Shown piece by piece: positions 45,533 through 52,901 of a stretch of 64,000 bases of DNA. Source of the DNA: Comamonadaceae bacterium UBA4962 (lineage in GTDB: Bacteria > Pseudomonadota > Gammaproteobacteria > Burkholderiales > Burkholderiaceae_C); NCBI GenBank assembly GCA_002397315.1, contig DHAE01000020.1, positions 29,657 through 93,656 of the forward strand. The letters are read 5' to 3'. The notes beneath the pieces are model-generated. The model was not told where the DNA came from, searched no databases, and saw nothing but the letters and a program-made list of their open reading frames with translations. Position 1 is the first letter of the stretch; every line of letters starts with the position of its first letter. The translations under genes were made by a program, and so were the position numbers.

Positions 45533-46209
45533 GATTTGCCTCCGCCGTGGGTGGGATTGATCCAGTCGCGCGTGATCGTGCCCGTGAGCGCCCGGCCCGG
45601 CGGCAGCACCAACTGCAGCCGCACACCGTCCGGGATCGTGGTCGATGCGGTGGGCCCCAGGGTCTGGGCGACGGGGCCCGTGGCATTGCTCGACAGGGCG
45701 TTGTACCACGCGCCGTCGCGGTAGTAGAACAGGCGCCAGTCCTGCAGCGGCATCAGCACGGTCTCGCCGCGCTCGGTGGCGGCACCGCCCGCGCCCCCGG
45801 AGCGGGCCCACAGCGCCGCGCGCTGCCACGCGATGTTCCAGTCGCCGAGCGTGCGCAGCGGCGGCGACTGCCAGCGCAGCCACTGGTCCGTGCCGCCCAC
45901 GGCACGCCGCGCCCAGGCGACGACGAAGGCGCCTTCGTCCGGCGTCGTGCTGCCGCGGCGCGTGAGGCGCAGCACCTGCCCGTCCCAATCGATCGGTTCG
46001 GTCTGGCCGATGTCCTGCACGGCGTCCAGGTCGGCCGCCCACTGCGACAGCGCCGCCTGCAGCACCAGCAGATCGTCGGAACGCGCGCGGGTCTGCTCCT
46101 GTGCGCGCGCCATGCCGTCCAGGCCGCGCCAGCTCATGATCGCCAGCAGCGCCATCACTGCGATCGCGACCAGCAGTTCCACCAGGGTGAAGCCGGCAGC
46201 ACGGCGCAT
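45529..46209 (-). CDS. gspJ: Type II secretion minor pseudopilin GspJ
   Basis: This 226-residue minor pseudopilin begins RRAAGFTLVELLVAIAVMALLAIMSW, a short leader cleaved at G-F with conserved Glu at +5. The following beta-domain contains WDGQVLRLTRRGSTTPDEGAFVVAWARR. Its start overlaps the gspI stop by one base (TGATG) and its stop overlaps gspK. GspJ forms the tip ternary complex with GspI and GspK. Confidence 0.92.
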   Translation of the reverse strand: MRRAAGFTLVELLVAIAVMALLAIMSWRGLDGMARAQEQTRARSDDLLVLQAALSQWAADLDAVQDIGQTEPIDWDGQVLRLTRRGSTTPDEGAFVVAWARRAVGGTDQWLRWQSPPLRTLGDWNIAWQRAALWARSGGAGGAATERGETVLMPLQDWRLFYYRDGAWYNALSSNATGPVAQTLGPTASTTIPDGVRLQLVLPPGRALTGTITRDWINPTHGGGKS

Positions 46210-46610
46210 CAATACCTTCCCACGATGGTGGAGAGCCGCAGCACCGGGCCCACGGCGTCGAACACCTGCGCGTCCACCCGGCGGAACTGCGGATTGGGCG
46301 TCGGCCGCACGGCCACTGCCACGTCGTAGCGCAGCCCGGCCTGCTCGCAGGGCACGGTGCTGTCGCCGATGGACGGCATCTGGCGTGAGAGCCGCATCTT
46401 CACGAGTTCGTTCTCGGCGCACACGTGCGCCAGCATCACGTCGGCCTGCCGCGCGGCATTGCGCGCCAGCGCCGAGGTGGCCTGCGTACCGGCCGTGAGC
46501 GCGATGGCGACGATCGCCAGCGCCACCAGCACTTCGACGAGCGTGAAGCCGGCCTGCGGGCGTCGGCCGTAGGGCCGGCACGCGCGGCGCCAGCGGCGCC
46601 CGGGGCTCAC
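46209..46610 (-). CDS. gspI: Type II secretion minor pseudopilin GspI
   Basis: This 133-residue protein has a type IV pilin leader ending at G before FTLVEVLVALAIVAIALTAG, with Glu at +5. The rest is a small beta-domain with ENELVKMRLSRQMP. It overlaps gspH at an ATGA (46607-46610) and gspJ by one base. GspI initiates the tip complex in studied systems. Confidence 0.92.
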   Translation of the reverse strand: MSPGRRWRRACRPYGRRPQAGFTLVEVLVALAIVAIALTAGTQATSALARNAARQADVMLAHVCAENELVKMRLSRQMPSIGDSTVPCEQAGLRYDVAVAVRPTPNPQFRRVDAQVFDAVGPVLRLSTIVGRY

Positions 46611-47068
46611 TGCAGGGCCTCCGCCGTGAAGGGCCGCAGGCCGTCGGTCGCCACGCGCACCGCCCGGCCCGGATGGGACTGGCTCGCGATCACCACCTGC
46701 TGCGGCGCGATGATCGGCTCGGGCCCGAGCTGCAGCAGCGCCGGCCCGACCGCGTAGGTGGACGCATCGAGCCAGGTGCCCGGCGCGGGATTGCCGGGCA
46801 GCCCTTCGAAGCGGAACGTTCCGCCGGCCGCGCGCCAGCGCACCGGGGCGCCCGAGGCGCGCGACTGCGCCCTGCCGGCTTCCAGCAGCGCGGCGAGGCG
46901 TTCGCCCTCGCGCTGCAGGGCCGTGCTGCCGTCGTCCCGCAGGGCGAATCCGACGCCCGCCGTGGCGATGGCGATCAGCGAGACCACCACCAGCAGTTCC
47001 AGCAGCGTGAAGCCCCCGGCGCGGGAGCGGCGCGGCGGGACCTTACTGCCAGCTGCCGACGTCGGCAT
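46607..47068 (-). CDS. gspH: Type II secretion minor pseudopilin GspH
   Basis: This 153-residue protein has a pilin-type leader ending at G before FTLLELLVVVSLIAIATAGVGF, with Glu at +5. The globular part contains GERLAALLEAGRAQSRASGAPVRWRA, typical of GspH. Start overlaps the gspG stop region by 26 bp; a later internal start is not available without losing the leader. Confidence 0.9.
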   Translation of the reverse strand: MPTSAAGSKVPPRRSRAGGFTLLELLVVVSLIAIATAGVGFALRDDGSTALQREGERLAALLEAGRAQSRASGAPVRWRAAGGTFRFEGLPGNPAPGTWLDASTYAVGPALLQLGPEPIIAPQQVVIASQSHPGRAVRVATDGLRPFTAEALQ

Positions 47069-47531
47069 TCTTCCCCTCGCCGCCCGACTGCCCGTCGGCG
47101 CCGAAGGACATCACGTCCACCTCGCCCTTGATGCCGGGGTTCAGGTACTGGTAGGGCCGGCCCCAGGGGTCGTTGGGCAGCTTCTCCAGGTAGGGGCGCC
47201 AGTTGCCCGGCACCGGGCCGTTCGTGGGCTTGGCGATCAGTGCCTGCAGGCCCTGCTCCGCGGTGGGGTAGCGCTGGTTGTCCAGGCGGTAGAGCTTCAG
47301 CGCCTGCACGATGTTGGTGATGTCGGTGCGGGCGGCCGTCACGCGGGCGTCGTCCGCACGGTCGATCACGTTGGGCACGATCAGCGCGGCCAGCACGCCG
47401 ATGATGACGAGCACCACCATCAGCTCGATCAGCGTGAAGCCCCGCACGATGCGGCGGCGGGCATTCCGTGCGCTCCGTGCGAGGGCGCCTGCGTTGCGGG
47501 GAATCACGGTGTTCTGAAATGTGGAAAACAT
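47043..47531 (-). CDS. gspG: Type II secretion major pseudopilin GspG
   Basis: This 162-residue protein is the main subunit of the pseudopilus. The leader (about 31 residues, long and basic) ends at G before FTLIELMVVLVIIGVLAALIVPNVI with Glu at +5. The mature part has YRLDNQRYPTAEQGLQALIAKP, the WGRPYQYLNPG motif and the C-terminal calcium-site loop SFGADGQSGGEGKNADVGSW. It is first in the leftward gsp operon and divergent from gspC by 23 bp. Confidence 0.95.
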   Translation of the reverse strand: MFSTFQNTVIPRNAGALARSARNARRRIVRGFTLIELMVVLVIIGVLAALIVPNVIDRADDARVTAARTDITNIVQALKLYRLDNQRYPTAEQGLQALIAKPTNGPVPGNWRPYLEKLPNDPWGRPYQYLNPGIKGEVDVMSFGADGQSGGEGKNADVGSWQ

Positions 47532-47554
47532 ATGCGGTCAATGATAATCGCGAC

Positions 47555-48001
47555 ATGATGACAAACACCTCCGCTCCCTGGGGACCGCGGCTCGGCACGC
47601 TCGCGCTGTGGGCCCTCGCGGGAGCGAGCCTCGTCTACTGGGGCCTCAAGCTCGCGGTGCGGCCCGCGCTGGTTTCCGCGCCCGTGGCCGCGCCCGCACC
47701 GCCGCTGCCCGATGCCCAGGCACTCGCACGCCTGCTGGGCGCGGGCCCGGCACCGGCCGCGCCCACGGTGGTGGCCGCCCCCACCCGGTTCGTCCTGCAG
47801 GGCGTCCTGGCCGGCACGGCGAGCGGTGGCGGCGCGGCGCTCATCGCGGTAGACAACCAACCCGCGCGACCGTTCCGTCTGGGCGCCACGGTGGCCGACG
47901 GCCTCGTGGTGAAATCGCTCGGCCGCCGGCAGGTGCGCCTGGGGCCGGCCGAAGGCACCGAGGGCGCCGTCACACTCGAAGTGCCCGAAAAAGGCGGCTG
48001 A
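47555..48001 (+). CDS. gspC: Type II secretion protein GspC (short form)
   Basis: This 148-residue protein has one transmembrane helix (about 14-35, TLALWALAGASLVYWGLKL), a Pro/Ala-rich linker and an HR-like domain (about 75-145) with RFVLQGVLAGTASGGGAALIAVDNQPARPFRLGATVADGLVV. That domain contacts GspD in other systems. It is about half the usual length and has no PDZ domain, which some GspC proteins lack. It is transcribed away from the rest of the gsp genes. Two adjacent ATG codons (47555 and 47558) are possible starts. Confidence 0.85.
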   Translation: MMTNTSAPWGPRLGTLALWALAGASLVYWGLKLAVRPALVSAPVAAPAPPLPDAQALARLLGAGPAPAAPTVVAAPTRFVLQGVLAGTASGGGAALIAVDNQPARPFRLGATVADGLVVKSLGRRQVRLGPAEGTEGAVTLEVPEKGG

Positions 48002-48043
48002 GCCACCGGGGTGACGGGGGTGGGCGCCTGCTCCGGGCGCGCC

Positions 48044-48649
48044 TCAACCGGGCTCGATCATGGGCGCGGCGGGCAGTTCCACGCACTCCCATTCCCCGAA
48101 GGCTGGCGCGGTCACGGGCCATTCGTCGGCCCGCGGCATGCGGCCCGGCGATTGCAGGCACCAGCGCGCGCAGCGCGCCACGCCGGCATGCGTGATCCAC
48201 ACCACGTCCCCTGCCGCCTGGGGCCCGCATTCGGCCCGCGCTTCGGCGAACGCGGCCGCCACCCGCGCCAGCATGCGCGCGAGGCTTTCGCCGCCGCCCG
48301 GCGCATGGCCCGCGAAGTCCGCTGTCCACGCATCCACCGCATCGCGGCCGATGTCGCTCCACGGGCGGCCCTCCCATGCGCCGAAATCCATCTCCGCCAG
48401 CCGCGCGTCCGGCCGAGCGACGAGGTCCGGCCGCAGCGCCTCCAGGGCCCGGGCCAGTTGCGCGCAGCGGGCCAGCGGCGAGTGCCGTACCAGGACGCGA
48501 TCGGCCGGCAGCGCGGCGGCCAGGCGCCGGGCGGCCTCGTGCGTGCCGACCGCATCGGCGCCCACGTCGGATGCCCCATAGCAGGTTCCTGCGGCGATGC
48601 GCGGCGCGGCATGCCGCACCAGCCAGAGGCGTGGCCGCCGGGGCGTCAT
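48044..48649 (-). CDS. cobC: Histidine phosphatase, probable alpha-ribazole phosphatase CobC
   Basis: This 201-residue phosphoglycerate-mutase-like phosphatase has the RHG-type motif LVRHAAPRIAAGTCYGASD with the catalytic His and a second His in VVWITHAGVARC. The internal EMDFGAWEGRPWSDIG is typical of CobC/GpmB proteins. It overlaps cobS by an ATGA, which supports a cobalamin role: removal of the 5'-phosphate of alpha-ribazole phosphate. GpmB-like activity on other phosphates cannot be excluded. Confidence 0.88.
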   Translation of the reverse strand: MTPRRPRLWLVRHAAPRIAAGTCYGASDVGADAVGTHEAARRLAAALPADRVLVRHSPLARCAQLARALEALRPDLVARPDARLAEMDFGAWEGRPWSDIGRDAVDAWTADFAGHAPGGGESLARMLARVAAAFAEARAECGPQAAGDVVWITHAGVARCARWCLQSPGRMPRADEWPVTAPAFGEWECVELPAAPMIEPG

Positions 48650-49458
48650 GCGGGCGATGGCCCGAGCGCCAGCGCCACGCCCAGGTAGAACGCGATCTCG
48701 CACACCTGCTGCGTCGCACCCAGGCCGTCGCCGGTGAAGCCCTGCAGGCGCCGTGCGAACCAGCCGCGCATCACCCAGGCCGCCAGCGCGCTCGCGCACA
48801 ACGCGCCCAGCGCTGCAACCGGGCCCAGCACCCACAGCACCAGCAAGACGGCAGGCACGGTCCAGGCCACGGCGGCCAGCAACGCCCGGCCGGCGATGCG
48901 GTCGGCCAGCGGCTTGCTTTTCGAAGTGGCCGTGTCGCCCACGTGGGGCAGCGTGCGCACCAGCAGCAGCGGCCAGCAGCGCGACACCACGTGCGCGCCG
49001 GCCAGCGCGCAGGCAGGGACGGCCCCGCCTTTCTGCCCCAGCAGTGCGAGCAGCGCCATTTTGGCGGCCAGCGCCAGCACCAGCGCCATCGCGCCGAACG
49101 CGCCGATCCGCGAATCCTTCATGATCTCCAGCGCCCGCTCGCGCTGCGCACTGCCGCCCAGTCCGTCCGCCACGTCGGCGAGGCCGTCCTCGTGGAAGCC
49201 CCCCGTCACCAGCACGGTGGCAGCCGTGCTGAGCGCGGCGCAGGCCAGCGCGGCGAGCGGCCCCGGGCCCAGCCGTGCCTGCAGCAGCGCGTACACGGCC
49301 ACCGCCACGCCCGCCACGATCCAGCCCACGCCCGGAAAATGCGCCGCGCTGGCGCGCAGCATGGCCGGGCTGAAGCCCACCCAGTCGGCGCACCGGCCCG
49401 TCACCGGAATGCGGGTGAAGAACTGCACGGCCAGCAGGAAATGGCGGACGGCCTGCAT
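48646..49458 (-). CDS. cobS: Adenosylcobinamide-GDP ribazoletransferase
   Basis: This 270-residue membrane enzyme joins adenosylcobinamide-GDP to alpha-ribazole (phosphate), the last assembly step of cobalamin. It has several hydrophobic helices and the conserved acidic motif GGFHEDGLADVADGLGG near residue 90, followed by the segment IMKDSRIGAFG. It is translationally coupled to cobC. No other cobalamin gene (cobU, cobT, cbiB) is in the window. The start at 49458 gives MQAVRHFLLAVQFFTRIPV, the standard N-terminus. Confidence 0.95.
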   Translation of the reverse strand: MQAVRHFLLAVQFFTRIPVTGRCADWVGFSPAMLRASAAHFPGVGWIVAGVAVAVYALLQARLGPGPLAALACAALSTAATVLVTGGFHEDGLADVADGLGGSAQRERALEIMKDSRIGAFGAMALVLALAAKMALLALLGQKGGAVPACALAGAHVVSRCWPLLLVRTLPHVGDTATSKSKPLADRIAGRALLAAVAWTVPAVLLVLWVLGPVAALGALCASALAAWVMRGWFARRLQGFTGDGLGATQQVCEIAFYLGVALALGPSPA

Positions 49459-49528
49459 GCGGAAGGTCAGGACGGGTGGATGCGCGATCGCCCGATCGGG
49501 CGCAGTTGCCGCGGCATGGGCCTGGCCC

Positions 49529-51121
49529 TCAGCCCTGGCCCGCGGGCGCCTGCAGGAACAGCCGGTATGCCGGGTTCTGCGTTTCTTCCACGTAGGGGTA
49601 GCCCAGCGTCTTGAGGAACGCGTCGAACGCATCGGCGTCGCTCGCCGGCACCTGCATGCCCACGAGGATGCGGCCGTAGTCCGCGCCCTGGTTGCGGTAA
49701 TGGAAGAGGCTGATGTTCCAGCTCGGCTGCATCATGCTCAGGAACTTGAAGAGCGCGCCCGGCCGCTCGGGAAAGACGATGCGCAGCAGCCGCTCGTCCT
49801 GCGCGAGGCCCGATCGCCCGCCCACGAGGTGGCGCAGATGCTCCTTGGCCAGCTCGTCGTGCGTGAGGTCCAGCGCCTCGAAGCCATGGCGCTGGAAGTT
49901 GCGCGCGATCTTCTCCGATTCGCCCTTGCCGTGCGTGGTGAGACCGACGAACACATGGGCCTGGGCGGCATCGCTGATGCGGTAGTTGAACTCGGTCACG
50001 TTGCGCGGCCCGCCCGGCAACTGCCCCACCACCTCGCAGAAACGCCGGAAGCTGCCGCGCTCTTCGGGAATCGTCACGGCCAGCAGCGCCTCGCGCTCCT
50101 CGCCCACTTCGGCGCGCTCGGCCACGAAGCGCAGCCGGTCGAAATTCATGTTGGCGCCGCACAGGATCGCCGCATAGGTCTCGCCACGCGTCTTGCGCTC
50201 GGCCACGTACTGCTTGATCGCGGCCACGGCGAGCGCACCGGCCGGCTCGACGATGCTGCGCGTGTCCACGAAGATGTCCTTGATCGCGGCGCAGACGGCA
50301 TCGGTATCCACCGTGATGAACTCGTCCACGAGCCCGCTCGCCACGCGGAAGGTTTCCTCGCCCACCAGTTTCACGGCCGTGCCGTCGGAGAACAGGCCCA
50401 CGTCGGGCAGCGCCACGCGGCGGCCTGACGCCACCGACTGCGCCATGGCGTCGGAATCGTTCATCTGCACGCCGATGATGCGGATCTCGGGCCGCACGGC
50501 CTTGATGTAGTTCGCCACGCCGCTCACCAGGCCGCCGCCGCCGATCGCGACGAACACGGCGTCCAGCCGGTTGCTGCCCAGGCTCTGGAGCTGGCGCAGG
50601 ATCTCCATCGCGATCGTGCCCTGGCCGGCGATCACGTCGGGATCGTCGAACGGATGCACGAAGGTCAGTCCCTGTTCCTGCTGCAGCCGGGCGGCATGCT
50701 CGTAGGCGTCCGAATAGCTGTCGCCGTGCAGCACCACCTCGCCGCCGAGCGTCTTCACGGCGTCCACCTTCAACTGCGGCGTCGTCGTCGGCATCACCAC
50801 CACCGCGCGCGCGCCCAGGCGCTTGGCGCTCATCGCGACGCCCTGCGCATGGTTGCCGGCGGAGGCGCAGATCACCCCGCGCTGCAGCTGCTCGGGCGTG
50901 AGGTGCGCCATCTTGTTGTAGGCACCCCGCAGCTTGAAGCTGAACACCGGCTGCTGGTCCTCGCGCTTGAGCAGCACCGTGTTGTGCAGCCGGCGGCCCA
51001 GGGCGCGCGCGGGCTCCAGTGCGGATTCGACGGCCACGTCGTAGACACGCGCCGTGAGGATCTTCTTGAGGTAGTCGGCAGGGGCCAGGGCGGGGGAGGG
51101 CGGGGTGGTCTTCGTCGTCAT
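49529..51121 (-). CDS. ilvA: Threonine ammonia-lyase (biosynthetic)
   Basis: This 530-residue PLP enzyme makes 2-oxobutanoate from threonine in isoleucine synthesis. The PLP lysine is K63 in FSFKLRGAYNK, and the phosphate-binding loop is GGGGLVSGVANY. Two C-terminal ACT-like regulatory domains (about 345-420 and 440-520) include RNVTEFNYRISDAAQAHVFVG and RPGALFKFLSMMQPSWNISLFHYRNQGADYGRILVG, indicating isoleucine feedback. The start at 51121 gives the standard N-terminus; the same frame runs open upstream through the putative sRNA region. The 128-bp interval to a minus-strand terminator may bear on its regulation. Confidence 0.95.
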   Translation of the reverse strand: MTTKTTPPSPALAPADYLKKILTARVYDVAVESALEPARALGRRLHNTVLLKREDQQPVFSFKLRGAYNKMAHLTPEQLQRGVICASAGNHAQGVAMSAKRLGARAVVVMPTTTPQLKVDAVKTLGGEVVLHGDSYSDAYEHAARLQQEQGLTFVHPFDDPDVIAGQGTIAMEILRQLQSLGSNRLDAVFVAIGGGGLVSGVANYIKAVRPEIRIIGVQMNDSDAMAQSVASGRRVALPDVGLFSDGTAVKLVGEETFRVASGLVDEFITVDTDAVCAAIKDIFVDTRSIVEPAGALAVAAIKQYVAERKTRGETYAAILCGANMNFDRLRFVAERAEVGEEREALLAVTIPEERGSFRRFCEVVGQLPGGPRNVTEFNYRISDAAQAHVFVGLTTHGKGESEKIARNFQRHGFEALDLTHDELAKEHLRHLVGGRSGLAQDERLLRIVFPERPGALFKFLSMMQPSWNISLFHYRNQGADYGRILVGMQVPASDADAFDAFLKTLGYPYVEETQNPAYRLFLQAPAGQG

Positions 51122-51248
51122 GGGTGCGTGGGCGGCGGATGCAAAGCCGGCCCGCCCGCAGGGCGGGAGGCGCTGCGGCGGGGCCGACATCATAGGCCGA
51201 GCCCGGAAGGGGCACGCCTGCGCGCAGAAGCGGCCCAGGTGCCGGCGC

Positions 51249-51284
51249 AAAAAAAACGGCCCCGGATCGTGAGACCCGGGGCCG
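51249..51284 (-). terminator. Rho-independent terminator of the putative small RNA
   Basis: On the minus strand a 9-bp GC-rich stem (51284-51276 with 51265-51257) and 10-nt loop precede eight uninterrupted T. It faces ilvA, lies 128 bp upstream of its start and belongs to no annotated protein gene, which implies a short upstream transcript or an attenuator. Confidence 0.88.
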
Positions 51285-51368
51285 AATCCATCCTTTGAGG
51301 AGATGGAGGAGACAATCGGTGCGTCGGCCAGCTTTGGAGCCCCGCCGAGCCCTTTCGGGCAACGCATG
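51249..51368 (-). ncRNA. Putative small RNA with anti-Shine-Dalgarno motif
   Basis: A compact transcription unit can be read leftward in the otherwise empty 344-bp interval between ilvA and the OsmC gene. A -10-like TACACT (51379-51374) is followed about 6 bases later by a predicted start. A 5' hairpin GCCC-GAAA-GGGC (51360-51349) comes next, then an unpaired pyrimidine-rich tract CTCCTCCATCTCCTC (51311-51297), complementary to Shine-Dalgarno sequences, and a strong terminator with eight T. Total length is about 120 nt. This layout resembles the betaproteobacterial toxic small RNA class with an anti-SD motif. The alternative is an attenuator of ilvA, since the short in-frame reading contains only two Ile codons. 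Confidence 0.5.
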
Positions 51369-51373
51369 GACGA

Positions 51374-51379
51374 AGTGTA
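51374..51379 (-). promoter_or_regulatory. Possible -10 box of the small RNA
   Basis: The minus-strand hexamer TACACT precedes the first hairpin of the putative small RNA. Upstream sequence is locally AT-richer, with TTGCTG about 20 bp away, which is a long spacing for a -35 box. The strength is therefore uncertain. Confidence 0.35.
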
Positions 51380-51465
51380 GCGCAACCGATGCTGCGATGC
51401 AGCAAAATTCGCAACGGGCAGCGGTGGAAAATCGTTTCACCACCCGATTGATGGGAAAAAACAAC

Positions 51466-51915
51466 ATGGAATGCACAGTCACCTGGACCGGCGCCTCGGG
51501 CGCACGCTCGGGCATGGGGTTCATCGCGGAAACCGGCAGCGGCCACGTGCTCGCGATGGACGGGGCGCCGGATGCCGCCAACCCCGCCAACGGCGGCCAG
51601 AACCTCGCTCCCCGGCCGATGGAAACCGTGCTCGCCGGCACCGGCGGCTGCACCGCCTACGACGTGGTGCTGATCCTGCGGCGCGGCCGGCACGACGTGC
51701 GGGGCTGCAGCGTGAAGCTCACCTCCGAGCGCGCGGACACCGATCCGAAGGTCTTCACGCACATCCACATGCAGTTCACCGTCTCGGGTCGGGGGCTGCC
51801 GCCGGCCGCGGTCGAACGCGCGATCGCCATGAGCCACGAGAAATACTGCTCGGCCAGCATCATGCTCGGCAAGACCGCGCGGATCACGACCGGCTTCGAG
51901 ATCGTCGAGGCCTGA
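51466..51915 (+). CDS. OsmC family protein (YhfA type)
   Basis: This 149-residue protein has the OsmC fold. It contains the catalytic cysteine environment TVLAGTGGCTAYDVVLILRRGRHDV and the C-terminal SHEKYCSASIMLGKTARI, giving the two conserved cysteines. The YhfA-like subgroup is suggested by the N-terminus ECTVTWTGASGARSGMGFIAETGSGH. OsmC/Ohr relatives reduce organic hydroperoxides. The start was taken at ATG 51466; ATG 51451 would add five residues. The GGGA sequence upstream supports 51466. It converges on coq7. Confidence 0.88.
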   Translation: MECTVTWTGASGARSGMGFIAETGSGHVLAMDGAPDAANPANGGQNLAPRPMETVLAGTGGCTAYDVVLILRRGRHDVRGCSVKLTSERADTDPKVFTHIHMQFTVSGRGLPPAAVERAIAMSHEKYCSASIMLGKTARITTGFEIVEA

Positions 51916-51989
51916 AGGCGGGCGCCGGGGCGGGCGGCACGGCGCCGCTGCCAGCGGGATTTATCCTGCTTCCCCGGCGCGCCGAAACG

Positions 51990-52607
51990 CTATACATAGT
52001 GGGCCGTGGTCGTCATGACCTTGGCGGCCGCGGACATCGCCGCGCGCACGGGCGCCGGCAGCTCCGCGGCGCCCGATGCACGCGCCTGCGCGGCGTGGCG
52101 CTCCTCGTCGGCCTGCATGCGCGCGATCACCGCCAGCGACGCGGCGTCCTGCCGCGGCATGCGCTTCAGGTGGCCCTGCAGGTGCCGCGACACCTGGTTC
52201 TCCGTCTCCACGACGAAGCCCAGGCTGGCCGCATCGCTCACGCGGGCCGCCGCCCAGCCGATCGCGAAGGCGCCGGCGAACCACAGGGGATTGAGCAGGC
52301 TGGGCCGGCTGCCCAGCGCCTCGATGCGCTCCGCCGTCCATGCGAGGTGGTCGGTTTCCTCGCGCGCGGCCTCCAGCAGGTGCGCACGCAGCGCCGGATC
52401 CTGCGTGACGGACGCCTGCCCCATGTAGAGCGCCTGGGCGCATACCTCGCCGACGTGGTTCACGCGCATGAGCGCGCCCGCCTCGCGCCGCTGCGCGGCC
52501 GACAGGTCGCCTTCCGGCAGGCCTTTCGCGGGGGAGGGCTGGGCCGCGCGGGGCTTGGCGAAGAGCGTGCGCAGGGCGTTGTCGGCGGCTATCAGGAGCT
52601 GGTCCAT
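51990..52607 (-). CDS. coq7: Demethoxyubiquinone hydroxylase Coq7
   Basis: This 205-residue di-iron hydroxylase performs the C6 hydroxylation of demethoxyubiquinone. Metal ligands are visible in MRVNHVGEVCAQ (Glu), REETDHLAW (ExxH), VVETENQVSRHL and ADEERHAAQA (ExxH). Coq7 replaces UbiF in many betaproteobacteria. The other hydroxylase of the pathway in this window is at 3858-5021. The N-terminal 45 residues are Ala/Pro-rich. It diverges from the porin gene at 52902 across 294 bp. Confidence 0.95.
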   Translation of the reverse strand: MDQLLIAADNALRTLFAKPRAAQPSPAKGLPEGDLSAAQRREAGALMRVNHVGEVCAQALYMGQASVTQDPALRAHLLEAAREETDHLAWTAERIEALGSRPSLLNPLWFAGAFAIGWAAARVSDAASLGFVVETENQVSRHLQGHLKRMPRQDAASLAVIARMQADEERHAAQARASGAAELPAPVRAAMSAAAKVMTTTAHYV

Positions 52608-52764
52608 GGCGTTAATAATCGATGATCGAAGGGCGGTGGTGCTGCGAAAACGGTAGCAAAGGGCCCCACATTCGTCTCGTTCGCTATCGGTTCGGAAGCG
52701 CCGGCCGCTGTGTTGCGATGCTGCAACGAAAAGGGCCTTTCGGGGCGATTGTGAGGGAATTCCT

Positions 52765-52793
52765 TTGCGAAACGGAACGGCGTCTGTTGCAAT
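52765..52793 (+). promoter_or_regulatory. Putative promoter of the first porin
   Basis: TTGCGA at 52765-52770 and TGCAAT at 52788-52793 are spaced by 17 bp, each matching 4 of 6 consensus bases. They would give a leader of about 100 nt before the porin start at 52902. The rest of the 294-bp interval shows no gene. A long leader is common for regulated porin mRNAs. Confidence 0.45.
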
Positions 52794-52901
52794 AAGGACA
52801 ACTTCCCCACCAGGAGGTTGGCCCGGGGTTGGCGGACTGCGCCTGTCGTGCGTACCAGCCCCCCGAACCGGCGCCCTCGTTTAACCTTGGAGTAACTCGC
52901 A

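Noticed and set aside
51122..51385. N-terminal extension of ilvA to 51385
   Set aside because: The extension would read through the strong minus-strand terminator at 51249-51284, has no homologous character and would add 88 residues before a canonical IlvA N-terminus.
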